DNA of 64,000 bases from Burkholderia ambifaria AMMD (GCF_000203915.1 NC_008392.1:620001-684000), one strand, 5' to 3'; positions 1-9,323 are shown, counted from the stretch's first letter. Numbers and translations: made by a program. Notes: generated by a model from the sequence alone, not told the origin.

Positions 1-728
1 AGCGCTTCGTCGGCCGGATCGAACAGGCGTTCACGATCATCGACGGCGCGGCCGACCAGTGGCGCTCGCCGCGTACGCCGCGCCTCGTCAAGCTGAGTGT
101 GGTGCCGGCATTCGCGCAGCTCTGGCTGTTCGAGCGGCAGCATGCACTCGAGAGCGAAGCGCCCGCGTTGCGCATCGAGCTCGGCATCGAAGTGCGCAAC
201 GTGGATATCGCCGCCGGCGAGGCGGATCTGTCGATCCGCTACGGGCGCGGCAACTGGCGTCAGCTCGAAACCCGCGAGTTCATGCCGGAGACGCTCCATC
301 CGGTCGCGCATCCGCGGCTCGCCGCACAGCTGGCCGCGCTGCGCCGTCGAAGCGGCGACGCCGCGCTGCTCGAGATGCCGCTGCTGCACGATTCCGACGT
401 GACCGGCTGGCGTACCTGGTTCGACGCGCTCGGCATTGCGTTCAAGCCGCGCGCGCAGGATCGCCGCTTCGAGGATTACAACCTGGTGCTCGCGGCGGCG
501 GAAGCAGGGCTCGGCGTGGCGCTGGCGCGGGTGCCGCTCGCGGATGCGTATCTCGAGCGCAGCGCGCTCGTCCGCGTGAGCCGGCACGAGGTGGAGTCGC
601 CGCTCAGGTATCACTTCGTGCATGCGAAGGGCGAGAATCGTCCCGAGGTGCTCGCGCTGATGGAGCGGATGCGGGCGGCGCTGGGGCAGGCGGTGCAGCC
701 GCCGGCGCGTGCGTCGAAGGGCGCCTGA
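1..728 (+). CDS. LysR-family transcriptional regulator, 3' part (cut by window start)
   Basis: The open frame runs from base 3 to a TGA at 726-728 and enters from outside the window, so the N-terminal helix-turn-helix is not visible. What remains is the linker and the periplasmic-binding-protein-like effector domain. Typical features are the phrase LVKLSVVPAFAQLWL at the start of the effector domain, the central ADLSIRYGRGNW stretch, and a C-terminal AGLGVALARVPL. This arrangement matches the GcvA-like branch of LysR regulators. An internal ATG at base 99 is not a credible start because similarity continues upstream of it. The target gene cannot be told from the window; the next gene downstream is unrelated and has its own leader. 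The family call is secure; ligand and regulon are unknown. Confidence 0.85.
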   Translation, partial: RFVGRIEQAFTIIDGAADQWRSPRTPRLVKLSVVPAFAQLWLFERQHALESEAPALRIELGIEVRNVDIAAGEADLSIRYGRGNWRQLETREFMPETLHPVAHPRLAAQLAALRRRSGDAALLEMPLLHDSDVTGWRTWFDALGIAFKPRAQDRRFEDYNLVLAAAEAGLGVALARVPLADAYLERSALVRVSRHEVESPLRYHFVHAKGENRPEVLALMERMRAALGQAVQPPARASKGA

Positions 729-855
729 CGTCGCCGCGGCTCGACCCGGGATGCCGGATGATTGACAATGCGATCGCGGAAAACCGCGAGATCCGATAAT
801 GAATGAGAATCGACAGTGTCTGCAGACGTACGGATGCAGAGGGAGAGAGTGAGTA

Positions 856-1515
856 ATGAATAGACCAGACAAGTCGTCGAAAGCGCGTGCGGCGCTCGAC
901 CAGCTGTTTTCGGGCATGGCGCCCGCGGACGCGCAGCAGCGCGCGTCGCGTCCGGGCAACCCGTTCGAAGCGGCAGGCGACCCCGCCGGCCCCGACGGCC
1001 GGGTCGAAGTCACGTTGTCGACGCGGATCCAGTTGCGCGGCTATCCGGGCGCGGATGCGTTCATGAAGCGCATGGCCGAAGCCTGGGGCCTCACGTGGGG
1101 CGCGTACGACGCGGTTCGCGCGACGGCGACGCTGCCGGCCGGCTGGCGCTCGCGCCGGCTTCCGGACGTCACGCAGATCGTCGACGAGCGCGACGTGCTG
1201 CGCGCGGAAAGCAGCCTGCAGGGCGGCGAGATGTCGTATCTGAAAGTGCATCCGCGCTACTACATCGATGCGCGCAAGGGGTTCGGCTGGGGCAAGTCGT
1301 CGAAGGCGTCCGACGATCCGGATGGCGATGGCCCGGACTGGAACTGCTATGTGATGGATCGGGAAAAGTCCGTCGAAGTGCACGAGCTGACGACGTCGTC
1401 ATCGAAGGCCGACATGGACAACGCGCGTGCGACGTTGCTGAAGTGGCTCGACGAGCACTATCCGAAGCATCGCGATCCGTTCGCGTACTGGACGGACTGC
1501 GAACGTCCGTTGTAG
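856..1515 (+). CDS. Hypothetical protein, 219 aa
   Basis: I do not recognise this protein. The ATG at 856 is preceded by a purine-rich GAGGGAGAGAG site. No signal peptide or membrane segment is visible. The first 50 residues are low-complexity and probably disordered (Ala, Gln, Asp, Pro), followed by a mixed alpha/beta region of about 170 residues containing YLKVHPRYYIDARKGFGWG and a tryptophan- and aspartate-rich DPDGDGPDWNCYVMD stretch. Codon use matches the neighbours, so it is likely a resident soluble, probably cytoplasmic gene. It ends 37 bases before the next gene and may be co-transcribed with it. No function is proposed. Confidence 0.75.
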   Translation: MNRPDKSSKARAALDQLFSGMAPADAQQRASRPGNPFEAAGDPAGPDGRVEVTLSTRIQLRGYPGADAFMKRMAEAWGLTWGAYDAVRATATLPAGWRSRRLPDVTQIVDERDVLRAESSLQGGEMSYLKVHPRYYIDARKGFGWGKSSKASDDPDGDGPDWNCYVMDREKSVEVHELTTSSSKADMDNARATLLKWLDEHYPKHRDPFAYWTDCERPL

Positions 1516-1552
1516 GCCCCGCCTTGCGGCGGGCGGCCATCGCGGAGGGCGC

Positions 1553-2020
1553 TTGAAACGGAACGGTCCGGTGCCGATTCTGTGGGCTGCGTTCGGCGCG
1601 GCGGTCGGCTCGACCGTCATCGAGCTGATGGTCTGGCCGATCGCCGGCGAGGATGCGATTCACAACCTGCTCCGCGATGCGCGCCTGACGGCCGCCATCG
1701 TGATGGGGCGAGCCGTGCTCGGCGCGTCCTCGGGGTTCGATCCGCTGATCATGGGCGTCGCGACGCTGGTGCACGCCGCGCTGTCGCTGGCCTATGCGGC
1801 CGTGCTGGCGAAGCTGGTCCGCAACCTGTCGCCCGGCGCCGCGCTGCTCGCGGGCGGCGTGTTCGGACTCGTTCTCTACGGCGTCAACCTGCACGCGTTC
1901 ACCGCGATCTTTCCGTGGTTCGTTCCCGTGCGCGGCGCGATCACGCTGGTCGCCCATCTGGCCTTCGGCGTGACCGCCGCGGGCGTCTACTGCATCGTGC
2001 GGCGCTCGCCGCGCGCCTGA
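1553..2020 (+). CDS. Small integral membrane protein, 155 aa
   Basis: The start is a TTG at 1553 with a GGAGGG ribosome site 3-8 bases upstream; no ATG fits the conserved hydrophobic start. Four hydrophobic stretches are visible, at about residues 8-28, 60-85, 95-115 and 125-148, with an acidic and histidine-containing loop (AGEDAIHNLLRDAR) after the first and a basic RRSPR tail. This predicts a polytopic inner-membrane protein. Related Burkholderia proteins are sometimes labelled symporters, but at 155 residues it is far too short to be a transporter of that kind, so I leave the function open. It lies 37 bases after the preceding gene, consistent with a two-gene unit. Confidence 0.7.
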   Translation: MKRNGPVPILWAAFGAAVGSTVIELMVWPIAGEDAIHNLLRDARLTAAIVMGRAVLGASSGFDPLIMGVATLVHAALSLAYAAVLAKLVRNLSPGAALLAGGVFGLVLYGVNLHAFTAIFPWFVPVRGAITLVAHLAFGVTAAGVYCIVRRSPRA

Positions 2021-2174
2021 TCGACGGCGGTTGCCGCGTCGCGCTTTCGCATCACGACCCCTGGAATAATCCGCCGTGCCCGGTCGTTCAATCGTCGGGT
2101 GACCCTATACGAAGCCGGCGCCGTGCGTGACGCCAAGGGTCGAATGGTCGGGGGCAACAATGCAGGAGCCGATC

Positions 2175-2651
2175 ATGTGCAATTTGTTTCGGTTCGGGAT
2201 GGGCGTGGTCTGTCTCGGGTGTTCGGTGTGCGTCCTTGCGCAAACGTACGGCGACGATTCGCCGGACGAAGGCGCCCGTTGTCGTGCGGTCGTCGCGCAG
2301 GCGGAAATCGACGGCACGGAGCAGCAGATCGTCGGGCGTGCGTGTCGGCAAAGCGACGGCACCTGGCAGATGGTGCAAAGCCCGGACGGCAGCATCGTGT
2401 GGTATCCGGATACCGCCTATCCGTACACCGACCCGTGGTACTGGGGGCCGGCGGTTTTCGTCGGCACGGGCGTGAGTTTCGTCTTCATCGACCGCTTCCA
2501 TCATCGCCATCACTTCGACCACTTCGGTCACTTCGGTCACTTCGACGGAGTCGGGCGCGGCCGCGTCGGCGTTCCGATGGGCGCGGGCTTTCACCATGGC
2601 CCGGCCTTCGTCGGCGGCGGCCACGGATTCGGCGGGATGCGACGGCATTAG
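2175..2651 (+). CDS. Exported His/Gly-rich hypothetical protein, about 158 aa
   Basis: The preferred start is ATG 2175, because AGGAG lies 6 bases upstream and the protein then opens with a signal sequence (MCNLFRFG, hydrophobic core, then VLAQ cleavage-like end). Earlier in-frame ATGs at 2127 and 2160 would bury it. The mature part has a conserved-looking CRAVVAQAEIDGTEQQIVGRACRQ region, a WYPDTAYPYTDPWYWGP aromatic segment, one possible membrane stretch, and a tail with HHRHHFDHFGHFGHFDG and glycines. The histidine-rich tail could bind metal, but that is inference. It is likely periplasmic or envelope-associated. A strong hairpin follows at 2671-2702. Confidence 0.65.
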   Translation: MCNLFRFGMGVVCLGCSVCVLAQTYGDDSPDEGARCRAVVAQAEIDGTEQQIVGRACRQSDGTWQMVQSPDGSIVWYPDTAYPYTDPWYWGPAVFVGTGVSFVFIDRFHHRHHFDHFGHFGHFDGVGRGRVGVPMGAGFHHGPAFVGGGHGFGGMRRH

Positions 2652-2670
2652 AACTGGGCGACACGGCGCG

Positions 2671-2702
2671 CGGCGGACGCACATCGCAACGTGCGTCCGC
2701 CG
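2671..2702. terminator. Strong convergent hairpin terminator
   Basis: A perfect 12-bp stem (CGGCGGACGCAC and its complement) closes an 8-base loop. It lies between two convergent genes, the exported protein ending at 2651 on plus and the porin ending at 2728 on minus. There is no long T tail on either side, so its strength as an intrinsic terminator is inferred from stem stability and position. Confidence 0.6.
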
Positions 2703-2727
2703 GGTCGGCGCGAGGCGACGTGCGCCG

Positions 2728-3900
2728 TCAGAACTTGTGACGGATGCCGACGATCGCGAGTTCCTGTGTATCGGTTCCGGAGTTCACGCCATACGAGCCG
2801 ACCGATGCCGCGGCCTTCACGATCGCGCCGCTCGCATTCAACGTATTGCCGCTCGCCTTCTGATAGCCGAACAGCGCATACAGGTCGGTGCGCTTCGACA
2901 GCGCGTAGTCCGCGCCGAGGTTCACCTGGTTGTAGTGCGCGGCGGTCGGGCCCGTCAGCGACGTGTAGTTGTAGCCGACGCCCGCGCGCAGCGCCGGCGA
3001 GAACTGCCAGTTGAAGAACGCGGAGCCGTTGTTGAACTTCGCATTCTGCGTGAAGGCCGACAGCGTGTCCGCGCCGTACTGCGTGTTCGAATACGCGAGG
3101 CCGAAGGTCGCCGGCCCGGCCACGTACTGGCCGGCCACGCGCACGATCTGGATCGACTTCGCGCTCGAGAAGCCCTGGTTGATCACGGTGTTGAACAGCG
3201 TGTCCGAACTGCTCGACCACGTGCGCACGCCGCTCGCGACCGTCGAGCCGCCGTTCGCGAAGAAGTAGCCGGCGCCGAGCGACAGCGGGCCGTTCGCATA
3301 GCTCAGGCCGAAGCTGTAGGTGCGGCCGCTGCCGGTCGCGCCCGCGACGCCGCCGAAGCCGTACAGCGCGGCGAACTGGAAGCCGGAGATCAACGGGCTC
3401 GTGTATTTCACCGAGTTGCTGACGCGCAGGCTGTTGTCGTAGTTGTCGAGGTCGCCTGGCGTTGCGAATACGCCGCCGAAGTAGTTGTCCTCGGTGAGGC
3501 CCTGCACGAGATCGACGACCGGATCGTACTGGCGGCCGAGCGTCACGGTGCCGTAGGTGTTGCTCGCGAGGCCGACGACGGCCTTGCGGCCGAATTCGCG
3601 CCCGCCCTGGCCGAGCGCGCCGGTGCCGAGGTTGAAGCCGTTCTCGAGCTGGAACAGCGCGGACAGCCCGCCGCCGAGATCCTCGATGCCGCGCAGCCCC
3701 CAGCGGCTGCCGGACAGGTTGCCGCTGCTGAACCTGACGAGGTTCGACGCATTGCTGCCGTTCGCGTTGCGCACGTTGTGCACGTACGCGATGCCCGCAT
3801 CGGCGATGCCGTACAGCGTCACACTGCTTTGCGCGTGCGCGCCGGCGGCATGGAGCGAGGCCGGCAGGGCGAGCAGCGCGAATGTCCGGATTCGTTTCAT
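2728..3900 (-). CDS. OmpC-like general porin, 390 aa
   Basis: A Gram-negative porin of the type abundant in Burkholderia, forming a trimeric 16-strand beta barrel in the outer membrane for passive diffusion of small solutes. The N-terminus is a clear signal peptide (MKRIRTFALLALPASLHAAGAHAQ) followed by the canonical SSVTLYGIADAGIAYV first strand. The body alternates short aromatic-rich strands with turns, contains the GSRWGLRG motif near residue 68, and ends in Phe (RHKF), the signal for insertion by the Bam machinery. Length is normal for the family. It is oriented away from the LuxR-type regulator upstream, and both are next to the polyamine importer, so it may serve as an entry pore for the same substrates; that role is inference. 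Confidence 0.92.
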   Translation of the reverse strand: MKRIRTFALLALPASLHAAGAHAQSSVTLYGIADAGIAYVHNVRNANGSNASNLVRFSSGNLSGSRWGLRGIEDLGGGLSALFQLENGFNLGTGALGQGGREFGRKAVVGLASNTYGTVTLGRQYDPVVDLVQGLTEDNYFGGVFATPGDLDNYDNSLRVSNSVKYTSPLISGFQFAALYGFGGVAGATGSGRTYSFGLSYANGPLSLGAGYFFANGGSTVASGVRTWSSSSDTLFNTVINQGFSSAKSIQIVRVAGQYVAGPATFGLAYSNTQYGADTLSAFTQNAKFNNGSAFFNWQFSPALRAGVGYNYTSLTGPTAAHYNQVNLGADYALSKRTDLYALFGYQKASGNTLNASGAIVKAAASVGSYGVNSGTDTQELAIVGIRHKF

Positions 3901-4061
3901 GGTTGGATTCCCCCGTTGGTCGATAGGTCTGACGAGTCGGTGAACGATACGGACGGCGCATCGTCAAGGGAACCAATAAATTGTCGGATCGTTATGAGGC
4001 TCGGCGGCGTATCGCCGTATCGTTGCGTGCGCAACCGGACGACGGCGCGCTTGCCGGGCCC

Positions 4062-4895
4062 TCACGCATCGTGTCGACGCGATGCATTCCTGAGCACGAG
4101 CGCCATCAGCTGCCGCCGCGAATCGACGCCGAGCTTCGCGAACGCGCGCTTCGCATAGGTATCGACGGTGGACGTCTTGAGCCCCATCGACTGCGCGATC
4201 GCCGCCGACGTCATGCCCTGGATGAACGATGCGCACACATGCATCTCGCGCGCGGTCAGGCGTTCCTGCAGTTCCGGCAGCCATTGCGCGACGCGGTCGA
4301 GATCGAGTTCGTCGCGCGGCCCTTCGTCCGCGCAGACAGCGCCAAGCAGCCGCTTGTGCGCGGACGCCATCGGCAGCACGACCTGCGACAACTGCTTCAG
4401 CAGACTCAGTTCCTTCAGCGAAAACGGCGGCAGCCGTCGCGACCGCGCGATCGAAATCGAGTAGCGCGTGCCGCCCGTCACGCCCGCGATCACGCATTCG
4501 TCGTGAATGTCGCCAGCGTCGAAGAACAGGTGCCGCAGCTCGCTCGCGACCCGCTGCGACGACACCTGCAGCAACTGCGTGTCGCTTTCGCTGTCGATGG
4601 CCGCATACGTGAGGTCCTCGCTCGCATAGCTTCGGTAGTAGTGGCGCATCACCTGCGCGACGAGCTCCGGCTCGCGGCCGAAGCTGCCGATCCAGCCGAC
4701 GCTGCGCCGGCCCGACGCCGCGCTTCGTTCGTAGTCGAGATGCACCGCGTCGAAATCGACGTAGCGCACGAGCGTGTCGTACACGGCGCGCATGAACTGC
4801 GGCGTCCCGATCGCTTGCGCGATATCGCCGAGCGTATCCGTCACGAATGCGACGTGACTCAGCGGGAGATCGGGGATGGAAAGCGCAGCGCTCAT
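4062..4895 (-). CDS. LuxR-family transcriptional regulator, 277 aa
   Basis: The C-terminal 60 residues form a LuxR/GerE helix-turn-helix: LTAREMHVCASFIQGM, then the recognition segment TSAAIAQSMGLKTSTVDTYAKRAFAKLGV. The N-terminal about 200 residues resemble a small-molecule-binding or GAF-like sensor but lack the invariant Trp/Tyr/Asp set of acyl-homoserine-lactone receptors that I could recognise, so it is better called a LuxR solo of unknown ligand. No receiver domain is present. It is transcribed divergently from the potF-like gene (intergenic 4896-5136), which makes it the natural candidate regulator of the polyamine uptake and catabolism genes that follow; this is inferred from layout only. 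Confidence 0.85.
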   Translation of the reverse strand: MSAALSIPDLPLSHVAFVTDTLGDIAQAIGTPQFMRAVYDTLVRYVDFDAVHLDYERSAASGRRSVGWIGSFGREPELVAQVMRHYYRSYASEDLTYAAIDSESDTQLLQVSSQRVASELRHLFFDAGDIHDECVIAGVTGGTRYSISIARSRRLPPFSLKELSLLKQLSQVVLPMASAHKRLLGAVCADEGPRDELDLDRVAQWLPELQERLTAREMHVCASFIQGMTSAAIAQSMGLKTSTVDTYAKRAFAKLGVDSRRQLMALVLRNASRRHDA

Positions 4896-5136
4896 GGCGT
4901 CGGATGTCGAAGAAGTCAGGTGGCGCTACAGGTATCACGAATATTTTCGACTGCCTACGCGGGAATCTACCCAAACCACCGCGAACGGCGATGACGTTTG
5001 TCCCGGTTTTCACGACTGACGGTACGGGCCGCGATCTCTACATTGACCCTTGTGCTGAACACCGCTTGACGGCGTTGACGCGAGTCCGGACCCGGACATG
5101 GCGCCAGGGCCGATACCCATCACAAGGAGAATCCCC

Positions 5137-6258
5137 ATGCGTATCCGTTCCCGTCGTCGCGCGGCCCTGTGCGCCGCGCTCGTCACGTCCGCGGGGTTGG
5201 CCCTCGCGACCAGCCGGTCCGCCCATGCGGGCGACGCCAACCTGAACGTCTACAACTGGTCCCAGTACATCGCGAACGACACGGTGCCCAACTTCGAGAA
5301 GCAGACGGGCATCAAGGTGCGCTACGACAGCTACGACAGCGACGACACGTTGCAGACCAAACTGCTCGCAGGCAGCTCGGGCTACGACATCGTCGTGCCG
5401 ACGTCGAACTATCTCGCCCAGCAGATCCAGGCCGGCGTGTACCAGAAGCTCGACAAGTCGAAGCTGCCGAATCTCGCGAATCTCGATCCGGTGCTGATGA
5501 AGATGATCGCGAAGGCCGATCCGGGCAATCAGTACGGCGTGCCGTGGGCCTGGGGCACGACGGGCCTCGGCTACAACGTTGACGCAGTGAAAAAGCGGCT
5601 CGGCGAGAGCGCGCCCACCGACAGCTGGGCACTGCTGTTCGATCCCGCGAACGCGGCGAAGCTCAAAGGCTGTGGCATCTCGCTGCTCGATGCGCCGGAC
5701 GCCGCGTTCGCGGCCGCGCTGCAGTACCTGGGCAAGGATCCGGAGAGCAAGAATCCGGCCGACTACCAGGCCGCCTACGACGTGCTGAAGAAGATCCGCC
5801 CGTACGTGACGCAGTTCAGCTCGGCCGGCTATGCGGACGATCTCGCGAACAACGACGTGTGCGTCGTGCTCGGCTGGTCCGGCGACGTCAGCGTCGCGCG
5901 GCGGCGCACGCTCGACGCGAAGCGTCCGTACGAAATCCGCTACGTGAATCCGAAGGAAGGCGGCCTGCTGTGGTTCGACGTGATGGCGATTCCGAAGGAC
6001 GCACCGCACCCGGAAGCGGCGCTGAAGTGGATCAACTACATCGAGGAGCCGAAGACCAACGCGGCGATCACGAACGAGATCTTCTATCCGAGCGCGAACA
6101 AGGCCGCGAAATCGTTCGTGACGCCGGCGATCGCGCAGGATTCGGGCATCTACCTGCCGGACGGCACGCTCGCGAAGACGTCGCTCGCGATGCCGCGCAG
6201 CGCCGACATCGCGCGGATGCAGAACCGGTTGTGGCTGCAACTGAAGTCGGGCGGTTGA
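5137..6258 (+). CDS. potF: Polyamine ABC transporter, periplasmic substrate-binding protein
   Basis: A PotF/PotD-type periplasmic binding protein that would capture putrescine or spermidine and deliver it to the PotGHI complex encoded next. ATG 5137 is chosen over the upstream ATG 5098 because AAGGAG lies 7 bases before it and the protein then begins with a proper basic, hydrophobic signal peptide ending SAHAG. The mature protein opens with LNVYNWSQYIANDTVPNFEKQTG, whose Trp-Ser pair corresponds to the ligand-contacting site in PotF. It also has the GSSGYDIVVPTSNYL hinge region and the YGVPWAWGTTGLGYN signature. Length of 373 residues is typical. Ligand preference among polyamines is not determinable from sequence alone. 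Confidence 0.92.
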   Translation: MRIRSRRRAALCAALVTSAGLALATSRSAHAGDANLNVYNWSQYIANDTVPNFEKQTGIKVRYDSYDSDDTLQTKLLAGSSGYDIVVPTSNYLAQQIQAGVYQKLDKSKLPNLANLDPVLMKMIAKADPGNQYGVPWAWGTTGLGYNVDAVKKRLGESAPTDSWALLFDPANAAKLKGCGISLLDAPDAAFAAALQYLGKDPESKNPADYQAAYDVLKKIRPYVTQFSSAGYADDLANNDVCVVLGWSGDVSVARRRTLDAKRPYEIRYVNPKEGGLLWFDVMAIPKDAPHPEAALKWINYIEEPKTNAAITNEIFYPSANKAAKSFVTPAIAQDSGIYLPDGTLAKTSLAMPRSADIARMQNRLWLQLKSGG

Positions 6259-6269
6259 GGGCGACGATC

Positions 6270-7415
6270 ATGGACTCCATCGCATACGCCCGGCCGGCCG
6301 CCGCCGGCCATCGCAGCCGGCCCGCGCACGACGCGTTCGTGCGCATCGAAAATGTCGTGAAGAGGTTCGGCGACAGCACCGCCGTCGACAACGTGAACCT
6401 GACGATCGCGAAGAACGAGCTGTTCGCGCTGCTCGGCAGCTCGGGCTGCGGCAAGTCGACGCTGTTGCGCATGCTCGCCGGGCTGGAGACGGCCACCTCC
6501 GGCAAGATTCTCGTCGACGGCGAAGACCTCGCGTCGCTGCCGCCGTACCGCCGCCCGGTGAACATGATGTTCCAGTCGTACGCGCTGTTCCCGCACATGT
6601 CGGTCGAGTCGAACGTCGCGTTCGGGCTGAAGCAGGAAGGCACGCCGAAGAACGAGATCAAGGAACGCGTGGCCGACGCGCTCGCGCTCGTGCAGATGAG
6701 CAAGTACGCGAAGCGCAAGCCGCACCAGTTGTCCGGCGGCCAGCAGCAGCGCGTCGCGCTGGCTCGCTCGCTGGTCAAGCGCCCGAAGCTGCTGCTGCTC
6801 GACGAACCGATGTCCGCGCTCGACAAGAAGATCCGCCAGAAGACCCAGCTCGAACTCGTGAACATCATCGAGAAGGTCGACGTGACCTGCGTGATGGTCA
6901 CGCACGACCAGGAAGAGGCGATGACGATGGCGAGCCGCCTCGCGGTGATGAGCGAAGGCAAGATCGTGCAGATCGGCACGCCCGGCGAAGTGTACGAATA
7001 CCCGAACAGCCGCTTCTCGGCCGAGTTCATCGGCTCGACGAACCTGTTCGAAGGGCGCGTGGTCGAGGACGAGCCCGATCACATCTTCGTCGAGAGCGAC
7101 GACCTCGAGGCGCGCATGTACGTGAGCCACGGCGTGACCGGCCCGCTGGGGATGCCCGTCGGCATCTCGGTGCGGCCCGAACGCGTGCACGTGTCGCGCG
7201 ACAAGCCCGGCTCCCATCACAACTGGGCGCGCGGCGTCGTGACCGACATCGCGTACATGGGCAGCTACTCGCTGTATCACGTGCGGCTGCCGAGCGGCAA
7301 GACGGTCGTGTCGAACCTGTCGAGCTCGCACCTGCTGCACGACGGCGCGCCATCGTGGAACGACGACGTGTTCGTGTCGTGGTCGCCGGCCAGCGGCGTC
7401 GTGCTGACGCAGTGA
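6270..7415 (+). CDS. potG: Polyamine ABC transporter, ATP-binding protein
   Basis: The ATPase that powers polyamine import. ATG 6270 sits 11 bases after the potF stop. The Walker A motif is GSSGCGKST near residue 59, the Q-loop follows in MMFQSYALFPHM, the ABC signature is LSGGQQQRVALARSL, and Walker B is LLLLDEPMSALD, with the switch histidine in VMVTHDQEEA. The C-terminal about 110 residues form a TOBE domain (VGISVRPERVHVS). At 381 residues it is full length and all catalytic elements are intact. It works with the two permeases encoded immediately downstream on the cytoplasmic face of the inner membrane. The open frame extends far upstream in antisense-like sequence, which is not part of the gene. 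Confidence 0.93.
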   Translation: MDSIAYARPAAAGHRSRPAHDAFVRIENVVKRFGDSTAVDNVNLTIAKNELFALLGSSGCGKSTLLRMLAGLETATSGKILVDGEDLASLPPYRRPVNMMFQSYALFPHMSVESNVAFGLKQEGTPKNEIKERVADALALVQMSKYAKRKPHQLSGGQQQRVALARSLVKRPKLLLLDEPMSALDKKIRQKTQLELVNIIEKVDVTCVMVTHDQEEAMTMASRLAVMSEGKIVQIGTPGEVYEYPNSRFSAEFIGSTNLFEGRVVEDEPDHIFVESDDLEARMYVSHGVTGPLGMPVGISVRPERVHVSRDKPGSHHNWARGVVTDIAYMGSYSLYHVRLPSGKTVVSNLSSSHLLHDGAPSWNDDVFVSWSPASGVVLTQ

Positions 7416-7422
7416 GGACGAC

Positions 7423-8394
7423 ATGATCAGAACTTCCGCTTCCACTCCGTCCGCGCCGGTGTCGACCGGTGCGGCAAGCGCCAGAGCCGGCCGCTTCGCC
7501 GCGCTGTCGCGCTTCCTGCCGTCGGGCCGCAACGTCGCGATCGGCGTGCCGTTCCTGTGGCTCACGATCTTCTTCGCGCTCCCGTTCGTGCTGGTGCTGA
7601 AGATCAGCTTCGCCGACCAGGTGCTCGGCATTCCGCCGTATACCGCGCTCGCACGGCTGGAATCCGGCACGGTCCAGCTCGTGTTGTCGCTGAAGCATTA
7701 CGCGTTGCTGCTGCAGGACGACCTGTATCTGAAAACCTACGTCAGTTCACTGAAGATGGCCGCCGCGTCGACGCTGATGTGCGTGCTCGCCGGCTATCCG
7801 ATCGCGTACTGCATCGCCCGCGCGGCGCCGGCACGCCGCAACCTGCTGATGATGGCCGTGATGCTGCCGTTCTGGACGTCGTTCCTGATTCGCGTCTATG
7901 CATGGGTCGGGATCATGAAGGACGACGGCCTGCTGAATCGCGCGCTGGCGGCGCTCGGCGTGATCGCGACGCCGCTGCGCCTCTATCACACGGACGCGGG
8001 CGTCTACATCGGGATGGTCTATTCGTACCTGCCGTTCATGGTGATGCCGCTCTATGCGCACCTCGTGAAGATGGACCTCACGCTGCTCGAGGCCGCGCAC
8101 GATCTCGGCGCGACGCCGTGGTCCGCGTTCTGGCGCATCACGCTGCCGCTGTCGCGCAACGGAATCGTCGCGGGCAGCCTGCTCGTGTTCATCCCGGCCG
8201 TCGGCGAATACGTGATCCCGGAACTGCTCGGCGGCGCGAACACGCTGATGCTCGGCCGCGTGATGTGGGACGAGTTCTTCAACAACATGGACTGGCCGAT
8301 GGCGTCCGCGGTGACGGTGACGATGGTGGCGCTGCTGCTCGTGCCGATGGCGCTGCTCCATTACAGCCAGGCCGAAGCGGAGGGGCGCTCATGA
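7423..8394 (+). CDS. potH: Polyamine ABC transporter, permease 1
   Basis: An inner-membrane permease of the PotB/PotH type. After a basic 40-residue N-terminus there are six hydrophobic helices, starting at VGVPFLWLTIFFALPFVLVL. The EAA loop that contacts the ATPase is recognisable as LLEAAHDLGATPWSAFWRITLP near residue 225. Length (323 residues) suits the family. It starts 7 bases after the ATPase stop and its last four bases overlap the next permease start (ATGA at 8391-8394), which indicates translational coupling and a heterodimeric channel. Confidence 0.92.
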   Translation: MIRTSASTPSAPVSTGAASARAGRFAALSRFLPSGRNVAIGVPFLWLTIFFALPFVLVLKISFADQVLGIPPYTALARLESGTVQLVLSLKHYALLLQDDLYLKTYVSSLKMAAASTLMCVLAGYPIAYCIARAAPARRNLLMMAVMLPFWTSFLIRVYAWVGIMKDDGLLNRALAALGVIATPLRLYHTDAGVYIGMVYSYLPFMVMPLYAHLVKMDLTLLEAAHDLGATPWSAFWRITLPLSRNGIVAGSLLVFIPAVGEYVIPELLGGANTLMLGRVMWDEFFNNMDWPMASAVTVTMVALLLVPMALLHYSQAEAEGRS

Positions 8395-9323
8395 CCCGCG
8401 CGAATCGCCTGTTGTCCGCCTGTGTGCTGGGCGTGGGCTTCCTGTTCCTGTACGTGCCGATCGCGAGCCTCGTCGTCTATTCGTTCAACGCGTCGAAGCT
8501 CGTGACGGTGTGGTCCGGCTTCTCGTTTCGCTGGTACGGCGTGCTACTGCACGACGGCGAACTGCTGACGGCCGCGTGGCTGTCGCTGAAGATCGCGGTG
8601 CTGACGGCGACCGCGTCGGTCGCGATCGGCACCTGGGCCGGCTTCGTGCTGGCCCGCATGGGGCGCTTTCGCGGCTTCACGCTCTATGCGGCAATGATCA
8701 ACGCGCCACTGGTGATTCCCGAAGTGATCCAGGGCATCTCGCTGCTGCTGCTGTTCGTCGCGATGCAGCAGACCTTCGGCTGGCCTGCCGGGCGCGGCTG
8801 GCTGACGATCTGGATCGGCCACGTGATGCTGTGCCTGTCGTTCGTCGCGGTGATCGTGCAGTCGCGCGTGAAGGAGCTCGATCGCTCGATCGAGGAAGCC
8901 GCGCTCGACCTCGGTGCCCGGCCGTTGAAGGTGTTCTTCGTGATCACGCTGCCGCTGATCGCGCAGGCGCTGGTGTCCGGCTGGCTGCTCGCGTTCACCG
9001 TGTCGATCGACGACGTCATTCTTTCTGCCTTCCTGTCGGGCCCCGGTTCGACGACGCTGCCGCTCGTCGTGTTCTCGCGCGTGCGGCTCGGCTTGAACCC
9101 GGAGATGAACGCGCTCGCGACGGTGTTCATCACGGTCGTGACGATCGGCGTCGTCGTCGTGAACCGCTCGATGCTGGCCCGCGAGCGACGGCAAGCCCGC
9201 GACGCCCGTGCGTGGCACGCGGCCTGCGCGCCGGACGCACCGTCTGCACCGACGGTCTCGCCGCCCGCTCGCGCGTCGGCCGTGCACGCGCGCCGCGACC
9301 CCGCACCGCATCCCGTGAAGTGA
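8391..9323 (+). CDS. potI: Polyamine ABC transporter, permease 2
   Basis: The second permease of the importer, PotC/PotI type, with six membrane segments beginning at LLSACVLGVGFLFLYVPIASLVVYSFN and an EAA loop (SIEEAALDLGARPLKVFFVITLP) near residue 168. Its ATG overlaps the potH stop by four bases. The C-terminus is unusual: after the last helix (ending about residue 262) there is an extra tail of roughly 45 residues rich in Ala, Pro and Arg, presumably disordered and cytoplasmic. The core transporter elements are intact. The gene is followed after 21 bases by the DUF3138 gene, so the operon probably continues. Confidence 0.92.
   Translation: MTRANRLLSACVLGVGFLFLYVPIASLVVYSFNASKLVTVWSGFSFRWYGVLLHDGELLTAAWLSLKIAVLTATASVAIGTWAGFVLARMGRFRGFTLYAAMINAPLVIPEVIQGISLLLLFVAMQQTFGWPAGRGWLTIWIGHVMLCLSFVAVIVQSRVKELDRSIEEAALDLGARPLKVFFVITLPLIAQALVSGWLLAFTVSIDDVILSAFLSGPGSTTLPLVVFSRVRLGLNPEMNALATVFITVVTIGVVVVNRSMLARERRQARDARAWHAACAPDAPSAPTVSPPARASAVHARRDPAPHPVK

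Noticed and set aside
1516..1545. GC-rich hairpin CCCCGCC-TTGC-GGCGGG between the second and third genes as a terminator
   Set aside because: No T tract follows, and the downstream gene begins at once with its ribosome site, so read-through is more likely.
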